A stretch of 64,000 bases of DNA from Alicyclobacillus sp. (GCA_023511725.1 JAIMAY010000008.1:33934-97933), one strand, 5' to 3'; counted from the stretch's first letter, positions 18,214 to 27,095 are shown. The notes: generated by a model from the letters alone, not told the origin. A program made the numbers and translations.

Positions 18214-19209
18214 TCAGACCTCGCTGGCGGCGAACACATCTTCCAGTGCCGCCTCCGGAGCCGGGTATTCGCTGTCCCGCGCGAATGCGAACGCCTCATC
18301 CACCGCCGCCTTGGCACGTGCCTCCCATGCCGCCATGTCCTGCTCCGCCACGCCCTGCGCCAACAGGTGCTCGCGCAGCCTGCGGATGGGGTCCTTCTCT
18401 CGCAGGCCCGGGACCTCCTCCTTGGCGCGGTAGACCTCCGGGTCACCCTGGAAGTGGCCAAGGTAGCGGTACGTTTCAATCTCAATCAGCGACGGCCCCT
18501 CGCCGCGCCGTGCCCGCTCCACCGCCTCGCGGCTGACGCGATACATCTCCAGCACATCGTTGTCCGCCACGTAGTAGCCCGGGATGCCGTAGGCCGCCGC
18601 ACGCGCATCGTTGCGCTCCACCGCTGTCGAGAGCGCTTTCGGCACGGAGATGCCATACCGGTTATCCTCGATCACGACCACCAACGGCAGCTTCCACAGC
18701 GCCGCGAGGTTCAGCGTCTCGTGGAACGCGCCCTGGTTGGCCGCACCCTCGCCGATGAACGCCACCGCCACCCAGTCCTTGCCTCGCATCTTCGACGCCA
18801 GGGCCGCGCCCGCCGCGTGCGGCATCCCCGCCGCGATGATGCCGCCGCAGGAGAACTTGGTGGCGGGATCGAACAGATGCATGTGACCCCCCTTGCCCTT
18901 GCCCAGCCCCGTCGCTTTACCGTAGATCTCCGCCGTCATCCGGCGCAGGTCCACGCCTTTGGCGATGGCGTGGTGATGCGGACGATGCGGCGCTGTCACC
19001 GTGTCCTCCGGCTTCAGGTGCACGCAGATGCCCACCGCCGCCGGCTCCTGCCCGGCCGCCAGGTGCATCTCCCCCGGCACCGGGCCCGCACCGATGTTGA
19101 ACACCGGGTACTTGCCCTCCGCGTACGCCTCCACCAATCGCTCCTCGTACGTGCGAATCTTCACCATCGTCTCGTACATCCACTGCAGATGCTCGAACGG
19201 GATACTCAA
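18214..19209 (-). CDS. 2-oxoacid/acetoin dehydrogenase E1 alpha subunit
   Basis: The 331-residue thiamine-diphosphate subunit has GEGAANQGAFHETLNLAALW, the GDG-N30-NN type cofactor site, and KGKGGHMHLFD. The short form without an N-terminal extension, beginning FEHLQWMYETMVKIRTYEERL, is closest to AcoA-type acetoin dehydrogenases in my reading, but pyruvate use is not excluded. The start is TTG 19209 with AAAGGAGG eight bases upstream; earlier codons lack a ribosome site. It is the first gene of the E1alpha-E1beta-E2 operon. No AcoR regulator or sigma-54 promoter is visible. Confidence 0.9.
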   Translation of the reverse strand: MSIPFEHLQWMYETMVKIRTYEERLVEAYAEGKYPVFNIGAGPVPGEMHLAAGQEPAAVGICVHLKPEDTVTAPHRPHHHAIAKGVDLRRMTAEIYGKATGLGKGKGGHMHLFDPATKFSCGGIIAAGMPHAAGAALASKMRGKDWVAVAFIGEGAANQGAFHETLNLAALWKLPLVVVIEDNRYGISVPKALSTAVERNDARAAAYGIPGYYVADNDVLEMYRVSREAVERARRGEGPSLIEIETYRYLGHFQGDPEVYRAKEEVPGLREKDPIRRLREHLLAQGVAEQDMAAWEARAKAAVDEAFAFARDSEYPAPEAALEDVFAASEV

Positions 19210-19438
19210 CGCCGTGGCCTCCTTTCGACTCACCGTGTGACCAAAGATTTTGACATCGTATGCAAGTCCATTGTATGTATCTTCGGACCATTTCATCCAT
19301 CGCGATCCGTGACGAATCTCGTCACCACCCGGCGCAGCATAGGGGGCCATCGTTTTGTAAACACCAGGACGCTTTGGCAGGTGCTCTTGGAAGAGCGTCG
19401 AAACCAGATACATCTCCGCTGAACGGGAGGGGTTCGGG

Positions 19439-19735
19439 ATGACGCTCGAGGCAAGCATCAAGCAAATCCACGACATGGTGGCGCAGTTGATCCATCTGGT
19501 TGGTGGCACCAATCAACGGATGATCGACCTGTCTCAAAAGATGGAGGAACACTTTTCAAGAGTAGACAAGCGGCTCACCGCCCTCGAGGAACAGGTCAGC
19601 TCGATGGACAAGAGACTCTGTGGCATCGAACATGAACTGCACCGGGTTCATGTACTGGAAAAACGCCAGGATATCTCCGCCGGACGGATGGAGGCGCTCG
19701 AGGCGCAGCTCCAACTGTTGCGGGAGCAGCAGTGA
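19439..19735 (+). CDS. Small coiled-coil protein
   Basis: The 98-residue protein is nearly all helical with heptad pattern over residues 8-95, including SQKMEEHFSRVDKRLTALEEQ. One Cys is at about residue 61. It has no membrane or signal segment. GGGAGGGG lies upstream of ATG 19439. It is divergent from the E1 operon and convergent with the HTH/coiled-coil gene. Function is unknown; it may act as a structural or partner protein. Confidence 0.65.
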   Translation: MTLEASIKQIHDMVAQLIHLVGGTNQRMIDLSQKMEEHFSRVDKRLTALEEQVSSMDKRLCGIEHELHRVHVLEKRQDISAGRMEALEAQLQLLREQQ

Positions 19736-19835
19736 CAGGCAATCATCGCCCAGGCACACCGATGTCTCTCACCGGCACATGGTGCTACGTGCTCCGGCCC
19801 GCAGGGTCACCTGGCTGTCATCTACGTCCAGCGGC

Positions 19836-20540
19836 TCACCACCAACGCCACCACGCCCTACGCCGTACACGGGCGCGCCGACGCTGCCCCTGCCCATCGT
19901 CCGGCTCGGTATGCACTGAAGCAGAAACTCCGCTCGCGCGCTCGCAGGAGACTGTCGCCGCAGCCTCGGCCTTGGCCTTGCGCACCTCGGTCCAAGCCGC
20001 TTCAGGCGCGCTGGTCACCGAGACGTCCGCTGTTACCGTCGTCTCCGGCTGGCCGGCTTGGGGCCCCGTGCGCCTCTCGGGGGCCAGTGCAGCCTGCACT
20101 TGTTGCAGCCGGCGCTCGACCTGATCCAGGCGTACCTTCAGCTCCATCGTTTCCCGCACCAACTCGGCCCGGCGCTGGCGTTCCTCGGCGGCGAACCGCT
20201 CGAACGCTTCCAGCAGTGCGCGTACCACGGACTGATCCACAGCCTTCAGAACGCTTCGCTGAATCTCTTCCTGCCATCCCCGGTCCAGACCTGGCTTGTC
20301 GGGTGCGTTGGCCTGCCCAGCGGCATGCGGGACCAGCGTCTCGGTCGCCGACTCGGTCGCCGCCGCTGCTTCCGCGCCCAGCGACGCCATCGAGACGGTG
20401 TGGATCCACTGCGGGGGAATGTCGTAGCGGATAGCGGAACCTTCGCGGTACGCCGTGGCGGGGACCTTGCCGCTGCGGATCCAGCGACGTACCGTGCTGG
20501 GATGGATGCCGAGCAAAGCCGCCGCTTCCTTCACATCCAT
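19836..20540 (-). CDS. HTH (MerR/excisionase-type) protein with coiled coil and basic tail
   Basis: In this 234-residue protein, residues 1-45 form a MerR/excisionase-like winged helix (MDVKEAAALLGIHPSTVRRW). They are followed by an Ala/Thr linker, a helical coiled-coil (about 90-155, ELKVRLDQVERRLQQV-like), and a C-terminal tail with RRRARVRRR and tryptophans. This order (small DNA-binding head, coiled coil, basic end) resembles the chromosome-anchoring protein RacA, but sequence identity is not evident to me. A transcription regulator is the alternative. ATG 20540 has GAGG upstream. It is monocistronic. Confidence 0.6.
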   Translation of the reverse strand: MDVKEAAALLGIHPSTVRRWIRSGKVPATAYREGSAIRYDIPPQWIHTVSMASLGAEAAAATESATETLVPHAAGQANAPDKPGLDRGWQEEIQRSVLKAVDQSVVRALLEAFERFAAEERQRRAELVRETMELKVRLDQVERRLQQVQAALAPERRTGPQAGQPETTVTADVSVTSAPEAAWTEVRKAKAEAAATVSCERASGVSASVHTEPDDGQGQRRRARVRRRAWWRWW

Positions 20541-20623
20541 GTGAACCTCGCTCCCGTTTCACTGTGGTAGGGCCATTGTAGCCTGTGCAGCACGCGAAGG
20601 CTGTCGAGAGAGGGCGGCCACAC

Positions 20624-20703
20624 AAAAAAAAGGCCGCATCCGCGCCGCTGCGCACCGCCTGGCAATTCTGGCGGTACTCAGCAGAACCTTCGCGGATGCG
20701 GCC
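20624..20703 (-). terminator. Terminator of galU with a large loop
   Basis: GGCCGCATCCGCG (minus strand, from 20703) pairs perfectly with CGCGGATGCGGCC ending at 20632 and is followed by eight T. The 46-base loop itself holds a second hairpin (ACCGCC/GGCGGT). It lies 73 bases after the galU stop. Confidence 0.85.
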
Positions 20704-20776
20704 CAGGCCGCTGCCACGTGCCTCAACCATACGCTTGTCCAACAACACGCCGCCATCCGCGGCGTCACCCGTACCA

Positions 20777-21658
20777 TCAACGACCCGGTGTGCGTTCCAA
20801 TTCGCGATAGAGAATACGGCGCACGCCATCCCCCAGGGCCGGGTCGGCGAGCGCCATCGCGACGGTCGCTTCAAGCCAGCCGAGCGGACTGCCGATGTCA
20901 AACGTCCGTCCCTGCACCGTCAGCCCGTACACGTCCGACTCCACCGCGAGTTGGGCCAGGGCATCCGTGAGTTGAATCTCACCGAGCGCGCCGGCACTCG
21001 CATGCTCCAGGTGCGTGAACACCTGTGGCGGTAGCACATAGCGGCCGAGAATGGCCAGATTCGATGGCGCTTCCTCCGGACGGGGCTTCTCCACCATACG
21101 TCGCACCCGGAACAGTCCCGGTTCCATCTCCACGCCGTCGATGATGCCGTACTTGTGCACGTCCGCCGCGGCCACCGGCTGGATGCCGATCACGGCCCCG
21201 CCCACGACCTCTCGCCGCCTCAAAAGCTGCACCAGCGCCGGTTCCTCCGATTGGATCAGGACGTCGCCGAGCAGCACCGCGAACGGTTCATCCCCGATGA
21301 AGCGCCGGGCGCACCACACCGCGTGGCCGAGTCCGAGCGGTTCCTTCTGGCGGATGTAATGAATGTTGGCCATCTCCGAGATGGCGCGGATGGTTTCCAA
21401 TTCGTTGCGCTTCCCGCGGTCCTGCAAGAGCGCCTCAAGCTCCACGGATCTGTCGAAATGGTCCTCGATGGCGCGCTTGCCCTTGCCGGTGACAATCAGG
21501 ATGTCCTCGATGCCGGCGGCCACCGCTTCCTCGACGATGTACTGGATGACGGGCTTGTCGACGACAGGCAGCATCTCCTTGGGCATGGCCTTGGTCGCCG
21601 GCAACAGGCGCGTCCCGAGTCCCGCCGCAGGGATGACAGCCTTGCGCACTCTCTGCAT
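20777..21658 (-). CDS. galU: UTP-glucose-1-phosphate uridylyltransferase
   Basis: The 293-residue nucleotidyltransferase has AAGLGTRLLPATKAMPKEML at the N-terminus, VTGKGKRAIEDHFD and VEKPRPEEAPSNLA, all typical of GalU/GtaB. It makes UDP-glucose for glycans and teichoic acid decoration. ATG 21658 follows GAGGTG. It starts 15 bases after an LCP-family gene, consistent with a cell-envelope operon. Confidence 0.93.
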   Translation of the reverse strand: MQRVRKAVIPAAGLGTRLLPATKAMPKEMLPVVDKPVIQYIVEEAVAAGIEDILIVTGKGKRAIEDHFDRSVELEALLQDRGKRNELETIRAISEMANIHYIRQKEPLGLGHAVWCARRFIGDEPFAVLLGDVLIQSEEPALVQLLRRREVVGGAVIGIQPVAAADVHKYGIIDGVEMEPGLFRVRRMVEKPRPEEAPSNLAILGRYVLPPQVFTHLEHASAGALGEIQLTDALAQLAVESDVYGLTVQGRTFDIGSPLGWLEATVAMALADPALGDGVRRILYRELERTPGR

Positions 21659-21673
21659 GTCCCACACCTCGAT

Positions 21674-22717
21674 TCAGCCAGCCGCGCCGGTCGAGTTCAT
21701 GGCCGCGGCGCTGCTCGGTAAGGTTGCCGACGGGTCAAACTCCTCGACGACCTGGCGGATCTCGCCCGGATCCAGCACAATCTGGTCATTGTACGCCCGA
21801 AGCACATCGTCGTACAGGCGCTCGCTTGCCCCTTGCAACTGGTAATATTTGACTTGATTCGGGTCAAACGATTTCACGGCGAGCGCCAGGCTGAGCATGT
21901 CCTCGGTGGACATGTTGGTCGCCACCAGGAACTGCGGCACCGAGTTGACGAACGCCGGCAGCTTGGGCAGGTTCTGCGGCTCCAGCGCCGTGCGCGCCAT
22001 CCCCAGAATGGCCTCCTCCTGCAACTTTTGCCGGCTGTAATCCCCCTGCGGCAGCGAGTCCCGCTCATGCACCACCTCGGCGACCATCTGGCCGTTGAGG
22101 AAGTGTTCACCGGGCGTGATCACCTTGCCCTTATTCTGAGGGTACCAGGGATGCGTGAGCACGACGCGGAACGGCACATTCATGTCGATCCCGCCCAGCG
22201 CATTCACCATCGCCTGCAGACCGCTGTAGTTAGTCATGGCATAATAGTTGATGGTCAGCCCCGTCAGGTCCGACACCGTCTGGATGGTCATGCGCACACC
22301 CTCGTCAATGCCACCCTTGGCGTCACCGAGGAGGTTCACGCTCGTCAGCTTCGTGTAGCCGTACCCCTGCACGTACACCCGCGTATCCCGCGGCAGGCTG
22401 AGGACGCTGTACTGGTGCTTATTGAGATCCACGTGCACCACCATCATGGAGTCGGTGTGAAACACCGTGTCTCCAGGTCTGGCGTCGGAGCCAAGCAGGA
22501 GTACGTTGAACACATCCTGTTGCAACTGCGGTGTCGATGAGCCCTTCGGCTGCACCGCCACCTTCGGGGTTTGAAAGTGCTTCGCCGGCTGCAGCCGGTA
22601 GTACTCGTAGGCACCCACAGCCAGGAACCCAAGGATGAACACGCCCAACAGAATTAGCACCGTGCGTAGCACACGCCGGCCGCGACGTGGCCGCACGGAA
22701 GTCGAATTAGGTTTCAC
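21674..22717 (-). CDS. LytR-CpsA-Psr (LCP) family protein
   Basis: The 347-residue type II membrane protein has a basic cytoplasmic head (RPRRGRR), one membrane helix (about 18-40) and an extracellular LCP domain with DARPGDTVFHTDSMMVV, LPRDTRVYV and the conserved Arg in ERDSLPQGDYSRQ. LCP enzymes attach teichoic acids or other polymers to peptidoglycan. GTG 22717 has GGGAGGG six bases upstream. It heads an operon with galU and is divergent from yigZ, like the yvhJ/yvyE pair in B. subtilis. Confidence 0.9.
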   Translation of the reverse strand: MKPNSTSVRPRRGRRVLRTVLILLGVFILGFLAVGAYEYYRLQPAKHFQTPKVAVQPKGSSTPQLQQDVFNVLLLGSDARPGDTVFHTDSMMVVHVDLNKHQYSVLSLPRDTRVYVQGYGYTKLTSVNLLGDAKGGIDEGVRMTIQTVSDLTGLTINYYAMTNYSGLQAMVNALGGIDMNVPFRVVLTHPWYPQNKGKVITPGEHFLNGQMVAEVVHERDSLPQGDYSRQKLQEEAILGMARTALEPQNLPKLPAFVNSVPQFLVATNMSTEDMLSLALAVKSFDPNQVKYYQLQGASERLYDDVLRAYNDQIVLDPGEIRQVVEEFDPSATLPSSAAAMNSTGAAG

Positions 22718-22838
22718 ACCGTACCCTCCCTCGCCGGTGCCCTCGGGCGGCCGGCGCCTGCCGCGAGAGTTGTCGAATCTGCTCCATTTTACTTTAACGA
22801 TGCGGACGGGGTGTGTAAAGGGAGAAGGGGGAACGCCG

Positions 22839-23534
22839 ATGATGGAGCACGCATCCGATGACCTTCTGTTTCCCGCCGCGCCGTGCGTGGTGGAGCAGAC
22901 CATACGCAGATCCCGCTTCATTGGCCACGTGGTCCCCGTATTCTCGACGCAGGAAGCCGAACGGGAGTTGGAGCTCATTCGCGCGCGCCATGCGCAGGCC
23001 ACGCACAATTGTTACGCCTGGCGCGTGGGTCTCGAGGTGCCGACCGAGCGCTATTCCGACGATGGGGAGCCCTCGGGCACCGCCGGGCGGCCCATCCTGG
23101 ACGCGCTGCGCCACCGCGGCGTCACACAGTGCCTCGTCGTGGTCACGCGCTACTTTGGCGGCATCCTGCTCGGCGCGGGCGGCCTCGTGCACGCCTACAG
23201 CGGCACCACCGTGCAGGCGCTCGATGCCGCGTCCCTTCTTCGCTGTCAGAGGCTGCGGCGATTGCATGTGCGCTGCGCGTACGACGCGTACGGGAAGATT
23301 GAGCACACCCTGAGCACGCTGGGGGTTGCGGTGGGCGAGCGGAACTTTGGGGTGGATGTGAGACTTGTGGCGTGGCCGAAGGCTGCGGAGGCGGGGCGCG
23401 TGATGGACATGCTGCGAGAGATCACAGCGGGGCAGGCGGAGGTGACCTGCGGCGAGGAGATTGTCATGGGGGTGGATGAGGACGGCAAGCCGGTGACGCC
23501 TGCCGTCCGCGCCTTCGATGAAGATCGCGCGTGA
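22839..23534 (+). CDS. YigZ/IMPACT family protein
   Basis: The 231-residue protein has the UPF0029 N-terminal domain with RSRFIGHV, ATHNCYAWRVG, YSDDGEPSGTAGRPIL and TRYFGGILLGAGGLVHAYS, diagnostic of YigZ/YvyE. The C-terminal DUF1949 domain follows. The family is thought to interact with ribosomes or translation factors; its biochemical role is not settled. ATG 22839 is preceded by GGAGAAGGGGG. It is divergent from the LCP gene. Confidence 0.9.
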   Translation: MMEHASDDLLFPAAPCVVEQTIRRSRFIGHVVPVFSTQEAERELELIRARHAQATHNCYAWRVGLEVPTERYSDDGEPSGTAGRPILDALRHRGVTQCLVVVTRYFGGILLGAGGLVHAYSGTTVQALDAASLLRCQRLRRLHVRCAYDAYGKIEHTLSTLGVAVGERNFGVDVRLVAWPKAAEAGRVMDMLREITAGQAEVTCGEEIVMGVDEDGKPVTPAVRAFDEDRA

Positions 23535-23554
23535 TGAGGTGCATCGCATGGGAT

Positions 23555-24094
23555 TCAGAGCAGACCTTCACCCGCCAGGTAATGCCGAAACACCCGGGCG
23601 CGCATGCGCTGTCCCTCAAACATCTGGCGCGACATCGGGAGCGTCAGCTCGCGGCCGGTCGTCAATTGTACCTGGATGGTACGGGCCGTGAGCGACTTCA
23701 CCGTAGCCACGTGTGCGTCCGATACATAGCCAATCACGCCGTCATTTCGACCGTACGGACCGGAGCGAGACTTCACCGCGAAGAAGCTCAGATCGCGGGG
23801 CGCCACCGGAATGGGCGGTGACTGTGACAACTGCATGCAGTGCTGATACCAACGCCGCAGCGCGCTGATATCCATCATGTAATGCGCGGCCAATTGCCGA
23901 TAAACCCACCCGGCCGTCACCGGGAACCAGTGTTCCGTGCCGTCTTCCAGCAGCACCCGTGCGGCATTGCCGCATTCCTCCGCATACACGGGCAGCCAAG
24001 CCACGACCTTGCTGATCCATCGCTCCGGGGCCGGCATCTCCCCCCGCTGCCGATACAGGATGACATCCGATGCCGGTTGCTGTGCTTCGTCCAT
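23555..24094 (-). CDS. ComK-like protein (competence regulator family)
   Basis: This 179-residue protein resembles ComK in its C-terminal half. It has a PPI...P segment, F..KS, then GVIGYVSDAHVA followed by TIQVQLTTGRELTLPMS and MFEGQRMRARVFRHYL. This parallels ComK's WISHVHV / VTFSNGKTMELPIS / FENQ..RT.WLR order. The N-terminal half is divergent, so DNA binding is not certain. ComK activates DNA-uptake genes. ATG 24094 (or GTG 24097) has only a modest ribosome site (AAAAGG). It is convergent with yigZ and divergent from a sigma factor gene. Confidence 0.6.
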   Translation of the reverse strand: MDEAQQPASDVILYRQRGEMPAPERWISKVVAWLPVYAEECGNAARVLLEDGTEHWFPVTAGWVYRQLAAHYMMDISALRRWYQHCMQLSQSPPIPVAPRDLSFFAVKSRSGPYGRNDGVIGYVSDAHVATVKSLTARTIQVQLTTGRELTLPMSRQMFEGQRMRARVFRHYLAGEGLL

Positions 24095-24472
24095 CACGCC
24101 TTTTCGTCCTCTCCGCCGGTTGGCTCATGCTGCGTTGCGGGTCACTATGAAACATGGAGACAAAACTGGTTGTTTCGAGTATACAATCCATAAACGTAGA
24201 GCACAATAGCATTTTTCTATTTCTTCCTTGCGTTAACCATGATAGACTCTCTCCACAAAGCCCAAATCAACCCACCCTGTCGTGGACTTGTCCCCTGGTC
24301 CGCGCCTATGAAATGCCTCCGCCCGCCACCGGAAGGGGACCGCTGCCCGAGACTCGCGGACTTGGCGGTGGATCTCGCCGCGCAGTCTTCCGTAGCGCGG
24401 CCCTTCAGCCGCTGCTAGGCTGACCTCAGCGCGCAAAACTCGGAGGGCCGGCCCCCGCCGGAGGCTCACAAC
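24095..24472. other. 378-bp divergent intergenic region between comK-like and sigma genes
   Basis: No gene is supported here. The part next to the comK-like gene is AT-rich (about 24150-24250, with runs such as GCATTTTTCTATTTC) and should contain the promoters of both genes. I looked for ComK boxes (AAAA-N5-TTTT) and found only a poor match at about 24172, so autoregulation is not supported. Confidence 0.5.
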
Positions 24473-25105
24473 ATGTCCACCGTGGTGTCGGATGGTCGAC
24501 TTTTGTGGCTGGCAGAAAGACACGTTCCGGACGCGAACGATGCAGGTGGTGTCGCCGCGCTGTGCGCACAGGCGGACCCGATGCTCCAGAGGATTGCCCG
24601 CCGCTATCGCCACCTCTCGTATGAAGATGCGCTTCAGGAAGCACGGCTTGCGTTTGTGGAGTGTATCCACCAATTCGATGCGGCGCTCGGCATCCCATTC
24701 GAGGCGTATGCGGTGATCCACGTGCGCGGTGCGGTGCGCACGGCGATGCGTCGTTGGTGGGTGCAGCGGGACAGGACCCGCCACCTGGAGGATGGCGCGG
24801 ATAGATCCGATGCATTGGACCACTGGATGGGGAAGACGGCAGATCTGGCGGCTCTCGCCGAGGCAGCGCAGGCCATGGCCGAGTGGCCGCAGGTGTTCCA
24901 GGCGGCGGGGCTCAGCCCGCGTGAGACGCTGGCCATGCAGGCGCTGATGGCTGGTGTGACGATGCCGGAGTTGGCCACCGCCTGCGGCGTCTCCGCAGAG
25001 ACCGCCAAGACGTGGCGGAAGCGCGCCATCGAAAAGCTGCGCAATGCCCTATCGGAAGAGGTGTCAAAACCAGCCCGTCACCGCCAGCCAGGCGAGCGTT
25101 GTTGA
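24473..25105 (+). CDS. Sigma-70 family RNA polymerase sigma factor
   Basis: The 210-residue protein has sigma region 2 at about residues 40-90 (YEDALQEARLAFVECIHQFDA, then FEAYAVIHVRGAVRTAMRRWW) and region 4 helix-turn-helix at about 140-190 (LSPRETLAMQALMAGVTMPELA). It lacks region 3 and no anti-sigma gene is adjacent. It resembles alternative factors of the SigH/ECF size class. ATG 24473 has GGAGG eight bases upstream. Its last 42 bases overlap the 3' end of yabT on the other strand. It is divergent from the ComK-like gene. Confidence 0.85.
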   Translation: MSTVVSDGRLLWLAERHVPDANDAGGVAALCAQADPMLQRIARRYRHLSYEDALQEARLAFVECIHQFDAALGIPFEAYAVIHVRGAVRTAMRRWWVQRDRTRHLEDGADRSDALDHWMGKTADLAALAEAAQAMAEWPQVFQAAGLSPRETLAMQALMAGVTMPELATACGVSAETAKTWRKRAIEKLRNALSEEVSKPARHRQPGERC

Positions 25106-26188
25106 CGCTGCAGCGAGCCCCAGGCTGACCCACATCACGCGCTCCGTCCAGTCCATGCGGCGGCGTGCCGTGACAGGTACCACCGCAGCCTGTCGCGCAC
25201 GGCGCCCGGTGGTGGATGGGGTCAATCCCGCCACTGCCCCGGCTACCCCCGTCCCCATCGCGGCGGTGTGCGTTCGTCCGGCGACCGCCGTGCTGCGAGC
25301 CGGGGGCGGGACGGGGTTTCCGCTGCCGACCGTGTGGGCGGCACGGCGTTTCCCAGCACGGACCCCGGCCTCCCGCGGTGGTGCATCCGGCAGTGCCGAC
25401 AGCGCCCGTGCCAGATCATCCGCGCCCACGCCTGAATCGGTCAGTGCCCATTCCATCACGGTGGCCAGATCTGACCACGGCAGGCGCGGGATGGCCCGCT
25501 GCAGCCAGCGCCTGCGCGCCGCCGGATCCTGGTGCGTGAGCTGCGCTGGGGGCGAGCCGGCATAGCTCTGCACCACCGCCAACGCCAGGCCGCACACGTC
25601 GTAGTGCGCCTCAGCGCGGCGCGACCCGAGGTCCCAGAAGGCTCTGTCGAAGTACGGTGTGAACTGGCGCACCGACCGCCCCATCGGCGTGATGCCACCT
25701 ACGTCAATCAGGCGCGTTTGCAGTACCCGCGTATGGACGAGGATGTTCTGCGGCTTGATGTCGCCGAACACGTGTCCGGTACGATGCAGCGCCGCCAAAG
25801 CTGAGGCCACCTGCGTCAGCACCGTGCGGACACCCACCCGGTTGAGCCGAGTCAGCGCGTGATGCAGCGGCTCCCCCTGCACCCATTCCATGACGTAGAA
25901 GAAGGCGCCGCTCTCCATGTCATCGTCTATCACGATCGGCCGCGGCAGCGGCGCCCCCGCACTGCGCAGGCGGTCAAGCAGCCCCCACTCCATGGCCGCC
26001 TCGCCGGCGGTGCGGCACACCTTAAGAGCGACCGGCCCGCTCACCGTCCGCGCCAGATACACGGCACCGTTGGCCCCGGTGCCGAGGCGCCGCTCAATCA
26101 TGAGGACCGTTCCCGACCACTTGCCCTTCAGCATGGTGCCGCTGGGCCACTCAGGCAGCGCCACGCCGCCATCCAATTGCCTCGCCAT
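25064..26188 (-). CDS. yabT: Serine/threonine protein kinase YabT
   Basis: The 374-residue protein has a kinase domain with glycine loop GTGANG (36-41), Lys56, catalytic loop FGDIKPQN (Asp143, Lys145, Asn148) and DVGG at 162 in place of DFG. A Pro/Ala/Arg-rich linker follows, and a single C-terminal membrane helix. B. subtilis YabT is a small kinase with a C-terminal membrane segment, next to yabS and spoIIE as here. The usual HRD is altered to FGD, seen in YabT-like kinases. ATG 26188 has GGAGGG six bases upstream. Confidence 0.85.
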   Translation of the reverse strand: MARQLDGGVALPEWPSGTMLKGKWSGTVLMIERRLGTGANGAVYLARTVSGPVALKVCRTAGEAAMEWGLLDRLRSAGAPLPRPIVIDDDMESGAFFYVMEWVQGEPLHHALTRLNRVGVRTVLTQVASALAALHRTGHVFGDIKPQNILVHTRVLQTRLIDVGGITPMGRSVRQFTPYFDRAFWDLGSRRAEAHYDVCGLALAVVQSYAGSPPAQLTHQDPAARRRWLQRAIPRLPWSDLATVMEWALTDSGVGADDLARALSALPDAPPREAGVRAGKRRAAHTVGSGNPVPPPARSTAVAGRTHTAAMGTGVAGAVAGLTPSTTGRRARQAAVVPVTARRRMDWTERVMWVSLGLAAASTTLAWLAVTGWF

Positions 26189-26263
26189 CCGTCGCCCTCC
26201 GCTCAACGCTCCGCGCGCATCCCCTGCTGAGCGCCTTTACGCGCTGCATGGCGCAAGCGCCGC

Positions 26264-27010
26264 TCAGATGGCGCTGCCACCCCAAGTGCGCCGCAGCGGC
26301 AGGTCCTCCTCGGCACCGGGCGGCAGCTCGCGGAGTTGATCAAACATCTGTACAGCGTATTCAATCGCCGGGCCCGTCGGTGTCCCGCCGCGCGCCGCCA
26401 GCTGCCGCTCGAGCGCTGTGACATCCACGTCCGCGCGGAACGGCTGGATGAGGCGGACGGGATCATCGTGATCGCCCGGGAAACCAATGACCGCCACCTC
26501 CGCCGCGCCTTGCCGGGCGTGCAGCGACAGCGCGAGATCCCGGATGGCCTCGCGCACGGTCGGCAGCTTGTCCTTCATGCTCGCGCTCATGTCCACGGCC
26601 ACGACGAGCTGGATGCGCACCTCGTCCTCCAGCTTGTCGAGCACCTGCATCACCTTGGACCTGTCCACGGGCGGCAGATCCTCCGCCGATTTGCCCATCA
26701 CCTGCATGAGCTCCTCGTTGACCACCTCGTGCAGTGTGAGCTGCATCGTCTGCCGCGTCAGCATCTGCACCGTCGCCGACAGATCCGCCGGCTCCACGAT
26801 GCGGCACATGCCGCCGCCCGCATCGGCGATGGAGTACGCCTCTTCGCGCCCCACCATGCCGATCTCGCCCTTGTCCACGACCCCTATCACATTCACCACA
26901 ATCCGCCGCTGCTTGGCCTTTGCCGCCGCGTCGACGGGACTCACGCCGAGATTCGAACATCCGTCCGTGATCACGAGGATCTGCCGGAGGATGGCTTCTT
27001 TCCCTGCCAA
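26264..27010 (-). CDS. yabS: VWA-domain protein YabS
   Basis: The 248-residue protein begins with ILVITDGCSNLGVSPVDAAAKAK and contains a von Willebrand A-type metal site (VVAVDMSASMKDKL) in its second half. Both features match B. subtilis YabS, encoded between spoIIE and yabT. The start is taken as TTG 27010 with GGGGGTGA five to six bases upstream; GTG 27019 would add three residues but has no spacing for a ribosome site. Function is unknown, with sporulation-linked context. Confidence 0.85.
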   Translation of the reverse strand: MAGKEAILRQILVITDGCSNLGVSPVDAAAKAKQRRIVVNVIGVVDKGEIGMVGREEAYSIADAGGGMCRIVEPADLSATVQMLTRQTMQLTLHEVVNEELMQVMGKSAEDLPPVDRSKVMQVLDKLEDEVRIQLVVAVDMSASMKDKLPTVREAIRDLALSLHARQGAAEVAVIGFPGDHDDPVRLIQPFRADVDVTALERQLAARGGTPTGPAIEYAVQMFDQLRELPPGAEEDLPLRRTWGGSAI

Positions 27011-27095
27011 AACTCTCACCCCCGCAGTATCGGTAGTAGCCAGTATGGACCGAACTGCGGAGGAACAAACGCCGGCGAGCACAGAGGAAGCCGTC

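Noticed and set aside
16759..19422. An 887-codon open frame on the plus strand across the E1/E2 operon
   Set aside because: It is the GC-rich antisense shadow of three well-supported genes; its protein is full of Arg, His and Pro with no motif or ribosome site.
19210..19438. Sigma-54 promoter or cre site for the E1/E2 operon
   Set aside because: No GG-N10-GC element on the correct strand and only a poor cre-like match at about 19365.
24150..24200. ComK binding box in front of the comK-like gene
   Set aside because: Only one AAAA tract with wrong spacing to a T tract; not a K-box pair.
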